The notes: generated from the sequence alone by a model not told the origin. DNA of 64,000 nucleotides from an uncultured Christensenella sp. (GCA_910579205.1 CAJTTD010000006.1:70786-134785), one strand, 5' to 3'. Shown: positions 34,300 through 44,527, counted from the stretch's first letter. A program made the numbers and translations.

Positions 34300-37200
34300 C
34301 TATGCCCAGATGCGCTGCCACGCCGTGGCGGGAATAACATTGTTTATTATGCCGTCTATGCTGTAGCCGTCCACGGTATCGGTCAAGCCCGAGCTGCGAA
34401 TTTTTTGAACGTCGCCGTCGGCGTATGTTTGAACGTTGTTTAGGTTGGCGTACAGACTGAGTTCGACCATGTTTACAAACTTGGTGCCGACGAACATTTT
34501 AGACACATAATTATCGAGAATGTTATCGTCGCCGTCGTTTTTGCCCGTAAGCTCCAGAGTAAGATCGGAGAAATCGCTCAGACCCGTAAGTTCCATAAGA
34601 CCCACTTTGAGCGTGTGTTTGCCTTCGTTGTTGCCGTCCGTTTGGGTCTCGGTGTACGCGTATTCTTTGAACACTTGCGCGAACGTTCTGTACGTATCGG
34701 TCATTGTCATTTTGAGCGCGGCGTTTATTATCTCTTGCTGCATGTTTATCTTGAACGCCGTAAAGTCCGTGCTGAGCGGAAGGAGATAGAACATCAATTC
34801 TCTCATGAATTTTTCCGTTCCGTTTTCCGACTTCATAACATTGGAAATATCTTCGAGCGTGTACATTGCGTCGATGTAGTTTACCGTGTACTGGTAGCCT
34901 TGGAATATGACGTACTTGCTCGACCAGCTTTGCACGCCGCGAACATACATGACGTTGTCGTAAAAATACAAGTATGTTTTGCAATCGGGTATCGCCGTTG
35001 CGCCGAGCGCGGAGCATTCGTCTTTTTTGTAAACAAACTCTACGACCGCCGCGGTCTTATATCTCGGGTCTGCGCCTACGCCTTGATCTATGAGCTTGAC
35101 TTTGACATTGTAGTTGACGTACAGCGTAACAAGGTCGAGCTTGCCGAGCGCGATATTGAGCACTATCTTATCCGATTTGTTTTTTGCCGCCGTGTCCGAT
35201 CTCGTGTCGCCTATCTCGAACTCCATGAGGTTGGCGGTGTTCATCACGTCGAACAGCATATGCTTGATATTGCCGAAGTCGGAATATTTAGCGTTGGCGG
35301 TATCTGTGTCGTAACCGTCGGGTAGGGAAATGCTAACGGTTTCGCCCGCGGTAAAGTTAGCCGTAAAGTTGCGCAGATACGCGGTGTTTACGTCAAGGTC
35401 GCCCACTGCTATGCTGTCTATCTTGTTGCCGCTTTGCGTAACGGCAACGGTCGCTTCGCCGCTTGCGCCCGTCGTTATAGCATTGTCTATAGTGGCGTTT
35501 AAGCAGTTGCCGTCGATACGGAATGCCACGCCGTTTACTATATCTTTATAGAGTTTGCCGTTTAATACCCCGTGTGCGTTTGCGTCGTTGTCGTTTGGCG
35601 TATCTTGCTCCGCGTCTGCGCCGAACGCCGCGATCACCGATTTCAACGAGGCGAGCGCATTATCGAGCTTGGCTTTTATTTGGGGGAAGCGTGCGCGAAG
35701 GGTAGCCGTATCGCCCGCGGTCTTTACCGAATCCCAAGCCGACTTAATGTCGTTCACCGCTTCTACGCCTTGGTGCATTGCTGCCGCTATGCCGTCGAGC
35801 GCGACGCGCAGATCGTTGACGCCCGCGATATCCATTGACGAGAACACTGTTTTGTCTATCTGCTGACGGTAGTCGCCGAGCAAGGTTTCCACCGTATCGT
35901 CGCTCACTCCCAATATGTCGAGTATCGCCGCGGCTATCTGCATTACAGAAGCGTAGTCTATAGAGATGCGTTCGCCGTTGCCGTTGCTTTCCATGTAATC
36001 AAGGTAAGCCAAGCCTTGCGGGTGATCGGCGTTGTTCAAGACGTAAAGATCGATGTCGATAGGCGAGGTATGTACGAATGTATTGACGGCGATTGTAACA
36101 TGCGCTTCGAGATTCAGCTTGTATTCCGCTTGCGCACAGCCGTTGTCGTCTATGGTCTCGTGTCGTTCAAACTTGCCTTTAAGCGCGCTCGCGCCATCCT
36201 TGCCGGACACAGTGATCGTCTTGTCTATTACTTTGTTGCCGTTTTCGTCCAAGTACGGCTTATCTCTGCCCGATTCGTCTTTAACGTTGACGGTGTTCCC
36301 GTTTTCGTCCGTTACGGTTTCCAGCTTGTATATCTCGTAGTCGAACATGAACGTTTTCAACTCGAACGTGATATTGCCGTCCGCGTCGGTCTTGGTGAAC
36401 GTTCCCGCGGCATTGTCTATCGCTTTTATAAATTCTATGACCGAAACGTAGTCGGCGGCGTTTATCGGGCGGGCGATCGTAGTCGCCGTGTCCGAAAGCC
36501 CGATCTTGACGGACGCGTCTACATAAAGTCCGCCGAGCACATCGAGAGTAGACGACACATGCGCGTTTTCGAGCGCGGTGCGCACCACGCCGTCCGCGTC
36601 CGTGTATTCCGTAATGATGGGGGTGATGTTGACTGTTACGCCCATGACCGTCGCCGCCGCACCCAGCTTGTGCGCCGAGTTTTGCGGCGCGAATATTCGC
36701 ACTGTATCGAAGAGCGTCTTTACGGCGCTGTTGCCGTTAAGTCCGTTTAGCCCGCCGAACAACAGCGTTATTTTGTCTGCCGCGCTTTCCGCTTTGGAAA
36801 CGGCTTGAAGTCGTTCTATCAACAGACTGATATCGCTGAATATGCTCGCGCCCGCTTTTTTGCCGAACAGCTTGGCAAGCTCGTCGTTGAGATATTCGGG
36901 CAAATATTTTGCCGTTAGCTCGAGCAACGCGTCTATGTCGTTTACCGTGTCGAACGACAGCATTATTTCGCCGCTCTTTATGTAAAGCGTGTTTTCCGTA
37001 TGGGTGATAGCTAACTTTTCGGCATTATCCGTGCCTGCAAAAAGCGTCAGATCGGCGCTTACCGCGAGCGGCGACATAGCTAACGTTACTGTACCGTCTA
37101 CGTCCGTTTTCGCGTTGTCCTTGGTGAGCGCGAACGCATCTATGCCGAGCGTTATCGTTTTGGCGGTAACGGCGGCTTTTGCAAGATCGTATAGCGGCGC

Positions 37201-40200
37201 AATATAGCTTGTCAAGTCGGAGGCGCGAACAAACTCGCCCGATACGGAAACGGTCTGCTTGTCGGTATTTATTAGAGTGAATGCGGCAAGCGGCGCGTCG
37301 CCGTCGTCGGCGGGGTGAATGTTTTGCGCGACGAGAGCGGATAAAACTCCCGCGTCGTCCGTTTTGACGTCTAACTTAACTGCAAACGTATCGCCGAAAG
37401 CTTCGCCCGATACCGCAAGCGCGTTCCATGCGCCGTTCGATACGCCGAGTTCGATACGCGCCGTCATATCTACGCCGACACTCGCAAGATCGGTGTTCAA
37501 TGCGAAGCCGTCTGCCGTGCTGTTCATAGATACTATTTGCAAAATATTTTCTGGCGACGTGAGCGACATCAGTATATCTACGTAATGCATCACTTTGTCG
37601 TAAAGCCCGGGCGCTACGGCGTCGAGCTGCATAAGTATAGCGGTAAGTTCGTCCTTTGTAGTGCCGCTCATTATATTAACGCTGTCGCCGCCCACCGATA
37701 TGTACGCTTGACCGTTGATGAATGCGACGGTAACGGGCAGATCGCCCATGGTTACGTCCATCTTTACGGCTTTTCCCGCAACGTCTATCTGAGCTTTGCC
37801 TACGGCGGTTACGCCCAATATGTTTGCGCGAATACCGATCTCGTATCCGTCGCGGCCTATGAGCGGCGAAACCGCCGACAGCGGCGCGGCAAACTTAGCT
37901 GCGGACACGTGATCTTTGTCGGGCAACGTTACGCTGCCGCCCGCGGCTATATCGAACAAGTCCGCCGTTCCCGATATCTTTTCCGTTGTAAATCTTACGT
38001 GCGCGCTTGCGAGCGAGTAGGGTACTACAGCTTCTACTTCCGCGCCGCTAATGTTCAGTTTGACAGTCAGTCCGTTTTGACCGATATCGAGTATTTTTAT
38101 GCCGTCCAATATCGTCTTGACCGTTTGGACAGCGTCATTGTTTTCCGCGGGAGACAGTATGCCCGTCAACGCGTCCTTGACGTTTTGGGGAATTGCGTCG
38201 CCGAGAGCGTTTAACAATTCCGCCATATCGTCTTTGCCGCCGCATACGTTTATTTCGCCGACCGAAAGGTAAACTATACCGTTTATGAGCGTCAGTTCAA
38301 AGCGCACTGTTTCGCCGCCAAACTGTACTTGCGCGTCGGAGAGCTTGGCGGACAGCGAGTCGCCGAACGCTACGGTCAAGTCGCCCGATAATATAGCGTC
38401 GCCTAAGTCTACGCGTATGCCGCCCGACACAGATCTTGCAGCCATAAGCTCGCTCGCTCTGTCGAGTGCGGGCATTATGCGCGATATATCCGAATATTCG
38501 CCCGATACGGTTATAGCGTGGTCGCGGTCTGTCGTTTTGACTTTGACCGCCAAAGCAGCCGACGTGCCGTTCGGTTGTTTGAGATCGACTTTGAGCGCGC
38601 CCGTCGCGGTATCCAATGTAGCCGCGCCCGAATAACCGCCGAAAGCCAAGTCGGCAACGACAGCGCCGTTCGACACGCTCAAAGATTTGACAGCGCCTAT
38701 CGCCGCCAATATTGCGGACACGGGATCGACTGTCGTATTCGCGCCCGCGCCGTTTGTGATCGCCGTGATGGCATCGGCGAGTTCGGAAATGTCGGACATA
38801 GCGGCTTTTATCTTAATGCCGTCCACATCCAAGTAAACCATGTCGTTTATAAGAGCGACATTCACGGTCTTGCCGAGCGCAGATATATCGGCGCGCGCGC
38901 TTACGGTCCCGTTGCCGTTTTTGCCCTTCAGTCTGTCTATCGCTACGCTGCCCGTTATAGGCTCGCCCGCAATATTGCCCGTGATATCCATATCGTAATA
39001 TTTTGCGGATAAATACGGACGCAAGCCGTCGAGCAACGCCGACAGTTCGGTCGCGGTTATGTAGTTGCCGTTCGGCGCGATAGGGCGGGGTTGAGGCGAC
39101 GTTACCGCAAGGTCTATATCGGCGTTCAGTATTATGCCGAACGCGTTTGCGTTTACGTCAATGTACGCGCCGTCTATCTTGCCGTCGTTACGGGTAATGC
39201 GAACGTCTATGGGAACGGTCAAGAAGTTTAGCCCGACAGTAAGCGAGTTGCCGTCCGTCTTTAGGCTGTCGATCATGTTTATGTAATCGGCGACCGTTTT
39301 GGGCAACATCATTTTAATTACCGAAACAGTCGAATCGAGTTTATCGAGGTCTATGCCCATAGCATCGATCGCGGTGTTTATGAGCTCGGGGAGTTCGTCC
39401 GCCGTTCCCGTCAGTTTTATGTCGCCGAGTTGTATGTACGCTCTTTCGTCTATCAGTTTGACATTGATGCTTTGACCGTACGCCGCGATGTCCGCGTCCA
39501 TAGCAAGTCCGTTCGTTCTGTCTATGTAAGCGTCGATGCCCAACTTGTATCCGTTTATCTCTGCTTTGCCGCTTATCCCGTAAGTTTTGCCGAGCGCCGT
39601 GTTTACGCCGTCGGGTACAAAGTCGAGTACTGGCGAAAGATCGACGTAGCTGTCGTCCACCGCGGGGAATTTGACGGAAGCGGGACGCGCGTTTACAGAT
39701 ACCGATGTGCCGAACGCGGTTATGTCTCCCGATATGGAGCAAAGCGACAGATCGTCCGTCTTTACGTATATCGACGCGTCTACTTTTATTCCGCCGTCAA
39801 GCTCGAACGGAAGTCGTACGCGTGTCATGCCGTCGTCGCCTTCGGTTATCTCGCAGTCGGCGAGAACTGTGGTCAAAATGTCTCCGCCGAGCAGCTTGTC
39901 GAAGTCGGGAAGCTGCACTGCCGAAAGCAGCGCGGACAGCGTTTCGTCTTGGGCGAGCGCCGCCACTTTGTCCGCGGGAAGATAGCCCTTTATCTTGTGC
40001 AGCGTTACGTAAGCCTTGTCGCCCATGTACTGAACGCTGAGATCGCCGATCTTGACTTTGACCGTCATGTCGCCGATATCAACGGACAGCTTGACATTGC
40101 TTATTTTTGTGCCGCCTACCGTGATGTTGGCAGTCATATCGAGCGTGCTCGATCCGTCTATGTACTTAGCAAATGCGTTTGCAAGGTAATCGGCGGGAGA

Positions 40201-41247
40201 AAGCTGCTGCGTGATGTCGCCCGTAGTCGCGTCGTTTATGTGGTCTTTAAAAAAGTCGTAGTAGGGGATGTCGCCGTCGGTATCGAAATCGGCAAAAGTC
40301 TCGGTGAGCGTGGCGGTACAGTTCATAGCGCCGAGTACGGGTATCGCTATGTCGTAATTTTCCGTCGTCGTTACCGACACGGGCTGCCACGAGCCGTTAA
40401 ACACGACCGTCAGCGATACGGAATGGAAAACGGGGTTTTGGTCTGCGCCGGCGAGGGTGCGGACTTCGTTGCGGTAATACTTGGTAGACTCCACGGCGTC
40501 GAGAGTAAGCGTTATTTTGTAATTGCCGTCCTCGTCGGCGACGAGCGTCTGCGGAACGTCTGTAAGCGCGCCGCCCGTTTCGCTTTCACCGTCGTCTGCG
40601 TTAGGCTCGTTTGCCGCCGCTTTGTAACTCGCGTTATCGTCTTTGACAGCCAGCACCGTCGTGTCGTTGACGGAGTATTTGCAAAGTTCGTTGGGAATAA
40701 CGCCGTACGATTTGAAAAAGTCGTCAGTCTTTAATAAGTTTACAACGTCTTGCCACGTGGCGCTGTCGCCTTTGACGGACGCGGACGGGCGGTAAAGGAC
40801 GGTCGTTTTGCCGTCCGAAAGATCGAAATACTTTTGCTCGGCAACGCTTTTCGCCGCGGACGTGGATATTGCTTCGGCAAAGATAATGCCGCCCTTGACG
40901 ACGCGCGTATTGTGCACGTTTTGCGTGTACTTTATGCCCATACCGACGTTGGCTATTACTTGACCTATCGTTTCGCCTTGGTAATAGCTCGACGAGTACA
41001 GTTTTTGCGCTACGTATTTAAAGTTGGATATAAGATCGTGATCTTCGGGCGTGCCCGACTGCGGCACTTCTTGCCACATCACGATGCGCTCGCCCGCTTG
41101 GGGCGTATATACAGTGCCGTCGCTGTTAAGACCTTTGGAAAAGCCCGTTACGACAGAAACGGCAAACATAGTCAATGTTAAAAATATCACTATAAGTCGG
41201 CGTTTCGCAAAGCTCGACTTAGGTTTCATAAGGTTTCTTGAAATCAT
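34300..41247 (-). CDS. Giant exported repeat protein (2315 residues), unknown function
   Basis: An N-terminal basic segment and one hydrophobic helix (about residues 18-38) act as signal or anchor. No LPXTG or C-terminal anchor is present. The first ~400 residues are unique. From about residue 400 to 1500 a unit of roughly 250-300 residues recurs. Each unit has a beta-hairpin line such as AYIQLGDIKL, VYLDVDGIKI, VYLSVGEINV, AYISVGGDSV or LYIKSGEIML, followed by a helix of the SELADAI / DMAELLNAL type. The fold suggests tandem beta-sheet plus helix modules like lipid-binding LolA/LprG-type domains; this is only a visual impression. The last ~500 residues are distinct. RBS GGAG and a promoter precede 41247. 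It is one intact frame of 6.9 kb. Confidence 0.85.
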   Translation of the reverse strand: MISRNLMKPKSSFAKRRLIVIFLTLTMFAVSVVTGFSKGLNSDGTVYTPQAGERIVMWQEVPQSGTPEDHDLISNFKYVAQKLYSSSYYQGETIGQVIANVGMGIKYTQNVHNTRVVKGGIIFAEAISTSAAKSVAEQKYFDLSDGKTTVLYRPSASVKGDSATWQDVVNLLKTDDFFKSYGVIPNELCKYSVNDTTVLAVKDDNASYKAAANEPNADDGESETGGALTDVPQTLVADEDGNYKITLTLDAVESTKYYRNEVRTLAGADQNPVFHSVSLTVVFNGSWQPVSVTTTENYDIAIPVLGAMNCTATLTETFADFDTDGDIPYYDFFKDHINDATTGDITQQLSPADYLANAFAKYIDGSSTLDMTANITVGGTKISNVKLSVDIGDMTVKVKIGDLSVQYMGDKAYVTLHKIKGYLPADKVAALAQDETLSALLSAVQLPDFDKLLGGDILTTVLADCEITEGDDGMTRVRLPFELDGGIKVDASIYVKTDDLSLCSISGDITAFGTSVSVNARPASVKFPAVDDSYVDLSPVLDFVPDGVNTALGKTYGISGKAEINGYKLGIDAYIDRTNGLAMDADIAAYGQSINVKLIDERAYIQLGDIKLTGTADELPELINTAIDAMGIDLDKLDSTVSVIKMMLPKTVADYINMIDSLKTDGNSLTVGLNFLTVPIDVRITRNDGKIDGAYIDVNANAFGIILNADIDLAVTSPQPRPIAPNGNYITATELSALLDGLRPYLSAKYYDMDITGNIAGEPITGSVAIDRLKGKNGNGTVSARADISALGKTVNVALINDMVYLDVDGIKIKAAMSDISELADAITAITNGAGANTTVDPVSAILAAIGAVKSLSVSNGAVVADLAFGGYSGAATLDTATGALKVDLKQPNGTSAALAVKVKTTDRDHAITVSGEYSDISRIMPALDRASELMAARSVSGGIRVDLGDAILSGDLTVAFGDSLSAKLSDAQVQFGGETVRFELTLINGIVYLSVGEINVCGGKDDMAELLNALGDAIPQNVKDALTGILSPAENNDAVQTVKTILDGIKILDIGQNGLTVKLNISGAEVEAVVPYSLASAHVRFTTEKISGTADLFDIAAGGSVTLPDKDHVSAAKFAAPLSAVSPLIGRDGYEIGIRANILGVTAVGKAQIDVAGKAVKMDVTMGDLPVTVAFINGQAYISVGGDSVNIMSGTTKDELTAILMQLDAVAPGLYDKVMHYVDILMSLTSPENILQIVSMNSTADGFALNTDLASVGVDMTARIELGVSNGAWNALAVSGEAFGDTFAVKLDVKTDDAGVLSALVAQNIHPADDGDAPLAAFTLINTDKQTVSVSGEFVRASDLTSYIAPLYDLAKAAVTAKTITLGIDAFALTKDNAKTDVDGTVTLAMSPLAVSADLTLFAGTDNAEKLAITHTENTLYIKSGEIMLSFDTVNDIDALLELTAKYLPEYLNDELAKLFGKKAGASIFSDISLLIERLQAVSKAESAADKITLLFGGLNGLNGNSAVKTLFDTVRIFAPQNSAHKLGAAATVMGVTVNITPIITEYTDADGVVRTALENAHVSSTLDVLGGLYVDASVKIGLSDTATTIARPINAADYVSVIEFIKAIDNAAGTFTKTDADGNITFELKTFMFDYEIYKLETVTDENGNTVNVKDESGRDKPYLDENGNKVIDKTITVSGKDGASALKGKFERHETIDDNGCAQAEYKLNLEAHVTIAVNTFVHTSPIDIDLYVLNNADHPQGLAYLDYMESNGNGERISIDYASVMQIAAAILDILGVSDDTVETLLGDYRQQIDKTVFSSMDIAGVNDLRVALDGIAAAMHQGVEAVNDIKSAWDSVKTAGDTATLRARFPQIKAKLDNALASLKSVIAAFGADAEQDTPNDNDANAHGVLNGKLYKDIVNGVAFRIDGNCLNATIDNAITTGASGEATVAVTQSGNKIDSIAVGDLDVNTAYLRNFTANFTAGETVSISLPDGYDTDTANAKYSDFGNIKHMLFDVMNTANLMEFEIGDTRSDTAAKNKSDKIVLNIALGKLDLVTLYVNYNVKVKLIDQGVGADPRYKTAAVVEFVYKKDECSALGATAIPDCKTYLYFYDNVMYVRGVQSWSSKYVIFQGYQYTVNYIDAMYTLEDISNVMKSENGTEKFMRELMFYLLPLSTDFTAFKINMQQEIINAALKMTMTDTYRTFAQVFKEYAYTETQTDGNNEGKHTLKVGLMELTGLSDFSDLTLELTGKNDGDDNILDNYVSKMFVGTKFVNMVELSLYANLNNVQTYADGDVQKIRSSGLTDTVDGYSIDGIINNVIPATAWQRIWA

Positions 41248-41298
41248 ATATATAAACTCCGTTAAACGGGTGGAAAGCTCAATGTTGCTAACGGTTTG

Positions 41299-41328
41299 AT
41301 TATATCATTTTATTGTATGTTTTGTCAA
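41299..41328 (-). promoter_or_regulatory. Promoter of the giant repeat-protein gene
   Basis: On the minus strand TTGACA (41328-41323), 18-bp spacer, TATAAT (41304-41299), about 50 bp before the start codon. Confidence 0.75.
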
Positions 41329-41700
41329 TCGTATAAAGCCGTTTTGAGCTTAAATGTCGAAAAATCGCCCTTAAAAAGGCAGTTTTTTGCGCAGTCGCCG
41401 AGCCGCGTGAAAGATCTGTCGAAACAGTTATACTTTGTTCTGTTTTTGTAAATAACGATGTATTAATTTAAAACTATTTTTTAAGCACTATATATAGAAT
41501 TATTCGCAATTTCGGCACTAAATATAGGTGTTTTGCGGCTGTAATTACTAAAATATAATATAAAAGCCGCAAAATATGCAGGAAGTTATATTAATGTAAA
41601 CGTGATGCGGCAGTGATATATTATAACATAAATATATGCGTAAAACATAGGAAATGGCGCAAAAACGACAAAATATGCGGACGGGCGGCGGCTAAAACGG
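41329..41700. other. Intergenic region with inverted repeat
   Basis: No gene. TTTTGCGGCT (41532-41541) and AGCCGCAAAA (41576-41585) are perfect inverted repeats with an AT-rich 34-nt loop. GCACTA-TATATAG and GCACTA-AATATAG form a short direct repeat just before. Function unknown. Confidence 0.5.
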
Positions 41701-41729
41701 TTGACAAACGGCGCGTATCGAGGTATAAT
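41701..41729 (+). promoter_or_regulatory. Consensus promoter of tRNA-fMet
   Basis: TTGACA (41701-41706), 17-bp spacer, TATAAT (41724-41729), 16 bp before the mature tRNA. Confidence 0.88.
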
Positions 41730-41745
41730 GACAGTACAATATCGA

Positions 41746-41816
<71 letters not shown>

Positions 41817-41823
<7 letters not shown>

Positions 41824-41947
41824 AAAATCGGCACAGTGCGTAAGCGCTTGCCGATTTTTACTTATTCACTGTTCATTATTCACTCTTCACTTGATAGGGT
41901 GCCTATTTTCGGAGTGAAGATGTAAAAGTGAATAGTGAAGAGTTTTG
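41817..41947 (+). repeat. Direct repeat copy 1 (tRNA-fMet 3' end, terminator, AT-rich inverted repeat)
   Basis: Starts at GCTACCA of the tRNA, continues through the terminator and an AT-rich stretch (ATTCACTGTTCATTATTC, later GTGAATAGTGAAGAG) whose halves are inverted repeats of each other. Nearly identical to copy 2, 234 bp downstream. Confidence 0.85.
41824..41860 (+). terminator. tRNA-fMet terminator
   Basis: AAAATCGGCA pairs with TGCCGATTTT (10 bp), with GTGCG/CGC pairing inside, ending in a T-run. Present again in the duplicate at 42058-42095. Confidence 0.85.
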
Positions 41948-41982
41948 TCAGACTTGAAAGTTGATTTTATAGCATGAACTAC

Positions 41983-42039
41983 ATGGTAATCAAGAAACTG
42001 CTTATTTCTTCTGTCAACACTGCCAAAAGTTCAATTTAG
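41983..42039 (+). pseudogene. C-terminal remnant of a four-helix-bundle (IVS-type) protein
   Basis: The frame reads IKKLLISSVNTAKSSI and stop, which matches the last residues of the intact gene downstream (IKKMLISSINTAKSSI) at both protein and DNA level. The rest of this copy is missing. It ends 11 bp before direct repeat copy 2. Confidence 0.85.
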
Positions 42040-42050
42040 TTACAATGTGG

Positions 42051-42178
42051 GCTACCAAAAATCGGCACAGTGCGTAAGCGCTTGCCGATTTTTACTATTC
42101 ACTGTTCATTATTCGCTCTTCACTTATTTTGCGCCGATTTTCGGAGTGAAGAAGTAAAAGCGAATAGTGAAGAGTTTT
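42051..42178 (+). repeat. Direct repeat copy 2
   Basis: Repeats 41817-41947 almost base for base, beginning with the seven 3'-terminal tRNA bases GCTACCA although no tRNA precedes here. The terminator and AT-rich inverted repeat are conserved. Confidence 0.85.
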
Positions 42179-42189
42179 CACGGTCGAGC

Positions 42190-42218
42190 TTGACAAGTCC
42201 ATATAAAGACGTTATAAT
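42190..42218 (+). promoter_or_regulatory. Consensus promoter with start codon 6 nt after -10
   Basis: TTGACA (42190-42195), 17-bp spacer, TATAAT (42213-42218), ATG at 42225. A leaderless transcript is expected. Confidence 0.82.
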
Positions 42219-42224
42219 TATATT

Positions 42225-42569
42225 ATGAAAGACAGTCCGTTGATTACAAAATCCAAACGATTTGCTTTGGACATTATAGAGATTTGCAACAAGGTCAGGA
42301 CCGAGCGAAAAGAAAGCGTTTTGACAAATCAGCTTTTGCGTAGCGGAACATCTATAGGCGCAAACATCAGAGAGGCGGCTTTTGCTCACGGCAAAGCCGA
42401 TTTTGTAGCAAAATTGCAAATTGCCCTTAAAGAATGTTCGGAAACCGAATATTGGTTGGAGCTGTTGATAGAAGCTGATTTTTATGATGATAAAAATATT
42501 TTAGAGAGCTGCTTGGAGATAAAGAAAATGCTCATATCTTCCATCAACACCGCAAAAAGTTCGATTTAG
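42225..42569 (+). CDS. Four-helix-bundle protein (23S rRNA intervening-sequence/S23 type)
   Basis: A 114-residue all-helical protein with the family signature: SKRFALDIIEICNKV, NQLLRSGTSIGANIREAAFAHGKADF, LKECSETEYWLELL and the final IKKMLISSINTAK. Such proteins are encoded in 23S rRNA intervening sequences and also, as here, as free-standing genes flanked by repeats in many phyla. Function not established. No RBS is present; the ATG lies at the promoter's predicted +1. It follows the duplicated tRNA-fMet 3' end and a remnant of another copy. Confidence 0.92.
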   Translation: MKDSPLITKSKRFALDIIEICNKVRTERKESVLTNQLLRSGTSIGANIREAAFAHGKADFVAKLQIALKECSETEYWLELLIEADFYDDKNILESCLEIKKMLISSINTAKSSI

Positions 42570-42576
42570 CTATAAT

Positions 42577-42612
42577 TCGGCAAGGTGCAAAACGCTTTGC
42601 CGATTTTTTTTT
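42577..42612 (+). terminator. Terminator of four-helix-bundle gene
   Basis: TCGGCAA pairs with TTGCCGA, then nine T. Confidence 0.85.
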
Positions 42613-42770
42613 GGGCGATATTATTCAACGCTCGAATTTGTACCTCGATATCCGCTTGCGGTTTTAATAAAAAAAGCGTCGCCGCACCCGATCGGTACAT
42701 GCGTTGCCCATGCGTACCGTCTCGGTAAAAACTGCTCATATCCGCGCGGGAAAAAATCGGTTTATCATGC

Positions 42771-42799
42771 TTGACAGCGTAATTGCGGCATGATATAAT
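42771..42799 (+). promoter_or_regulatory. Consensus promoter for J-domain/Sel1 protein
   Basis: TTGACA (42771-42776), 17-bp spacer, TATAAT (42794-42799). Confidence 0.85.
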
Positions 42800-42832
42800 T
42801 ATACACGACAAACCGCATAGAGGGTTTTTTAC

Positions 42833-44512
42833 GTGCCATCGATAAAGAATTACTATCAGATCTTAAACGTCAAGCCGACGGCTACCGACGAAGAGATAAA
42901 GCGCAGTTACCGTGTGCTTGCCAAGCGCTATCACCCGGACGTCAATCCGGGCGACGCGTCGGCTTCCGAGCGGTTTGCGGATATAAACGAGGCACACGAC
43001 GTATTGTCCGATCCCAAAAAGCGGGCGGAATTCGATAATAAACTAAAGGAATCGGCAGCGCCGAGACTTAAACCGGAAGATATAATAGCGCGGCAGCGCG
43101 CACAAGCCCAAGCGGCGGCGCGGGCGGCGGCAATGCGCAACAGCATGCGGGAAAATCTGCGCCGCGATCCCAATATGACAATGGCGCAACGTGCGCAAGC
43201 TATGCGCGCCCAAGCGGCGCGCGCACAAGCCCAAGCTCAAGCGGCTCAAGCCGCGCATGCTCACGCACAAGCCCAAGCGGCTCAAGCGCAGAGCCAAGCC
43301 CAAGCTCAATTAAACGCCATCAAGACGCAAGCGTACCAAATGGGTCATGAACGCGGTTTTTCCGAGGCGCGCAAAGCCGCGGAAAAAGAAATATCGCGGC
43401 TCAACACCAACTTGAGGACGCTCATGCAAGAGAACAAGCGGTTGGGCGAGCAGTACGCCGAGGTGGAAAAAGACCGCGGCGAGCTGGAACAAGAGCTGTT
43501 CAATCGCGATCGCGAGCTTACGCAAGAAAAGTCCAAGGTGAAGGAACTGGAGATACAGCTCGCATCGTTGCAGCAAGCGGTATCCACGTCCAAAGCCAAC
43601 TCCAAGCGGTCGGCAGCCGAGTTTGCCGCGCTCACGGAAAAACTTAATATTTCGCAAATGCAGCTCAAAGCGATCGATCAAGAACGCAAGCAAGCCGAAC
43701 TTAAGAACAAAGCGCAGCTCGAACTCCAACAAGAAAAGCGTCGGCAAATGCAAGAGCGCATAGAAGAACTGAGCAAAAAAGCGACGTCGCTCGCGGAAGA
43801 GAACGAGACTTTGCGTTCGGAAAACAACAAGTGGGTAAAGTACGCCAAGAGCGAAGTGTTCCTATCCGATACCGAACGCCGTTTGCAAGACTGGGAAAAG
43901 AAGCAGAAAGCGGACAAAAAGCAAGCCAAGTCCACCCTTTACGGATTGTTCGGCGTGCTTATTTGGGCGACGGCGCTCGAGATAGACGCCGCGTATTCCA
44001 AGCTCGTCAAGCGGTATTCGGGCAAGACCGACGAGGCGACTGTCGAAAAACTGCAAAAGCTCAAGGACGCGTATAAAATACTCGCCGATCCCGAAAAGCG
44101 CAAGGCGTATAACGAGTCGATAGGAATAACGGACGCGCAGATAGAGACCGAGCGTCAGCTCATAATAGACTACGACAACATGAAGACCGAATATCGCAAT
44201 CAGCTCGAGAGCAAAGAATTTTGGGCGCATTTCGACGAACTTACTTTCAGCGCGCAGACGGGCGACGCGGAAGCGCAAAACGCGCTCGGCGAGATGTATT
44301 ATTACGGCAACGAGCTCGAGCAAGACCAAGAGCAAGCGGTGTATTGGTTTAAAGAAGCCGCCAAGCAAAAGCATGCCGAAGCAATGTACAATCTGGGCGT
44401 GTGCTTTATGAACGGCGAGGGCGTGGAAAAGAACAAGACGACGGGCATGGGCTTTATACGGCAAGCGGCCAAACTCGGCTCGGAATCGGCAAAAAAATAC
44501 GGCATAAAATAA
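42833..44512 (+). CDS. J-domain / coiled-coil / Sel1-repeat protein
   Basis: A 559-residue protein starting at GTG (AGAGGG upstream). An N-terminal J domain with HPD (AKRYHPDVNPGD) would stimulate an Hsp70. Then comes an Ala/Gln-rich region with AQAQ repeats (about residues 85-165), a long coiled coil (about 170-345), a second J-like segment around residues 365-425 that keeps the DAYKILADPEKRKAY helix but lacks HPD, and two Sel1-like repeats at the end (AQNALGEMYYYGNELEQD and AMYNLGVCFMNGEGVEK). This suggests a scaffold that brings DnaK to a client. A shorter relative is at 51882. No transmembrane helix is evident. Confidence 0.88.
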   Translation: MPSIKNYYQILNVKPTATDEEIKRSYRVLAKRYHPDVNPGDASASERFADINEAHDVLSDPKKRAEFDNKLKESAAPRLKPEDIIARQRAQAQAAARAAAMRNSMRENLRRDPNMTMAQRAQAMRAQAARAQAQAQAAQAAHAHAQAQAAQAQSQAQAQLNAIKTQAYQMGHERGFSEARKAAEKEISRLNTNLRTLMQENKRLGEQYAEVEKDRGELEQELFNRDRELTQEKSKVKELEIQLASLQQAVSTSKANSKRSAAEFAALTEKLNISQMQLKAIDQERKQAELKNKAQLELQQEKRRQMQERIEELSKKATSLAEENETLRSENNKWVKYAKSEVFLSDTERRLQDWEKKQKADKKQAKSTLYGLFGVLIWATALEIDAAYSKLVKRYSGKTDEATVEKLQKLKDAYKILADPEKRKAYNESIGITDAQIETERQLIIDYDNMKTEYRNQLESKEFWAHFDELTFSAQTGDAEAQNALGEMYYYGNELEQDQEQAVYWFKEAAKQKHAEAMYNLGVCFMNGEGVEKNKTTGMGFIRQAAKLGSESAKKYGIK

Positions 44513-44527
44513 AATTTGCGTATGATA

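Noticed and set aside
34520..41247. Many plus-strand frames of up to 434 codons opposite the giant gene
   Set aside because: They are Val/Tyr/Arg-rich shadows of a GC-rich coding sequence without RBS or domains.
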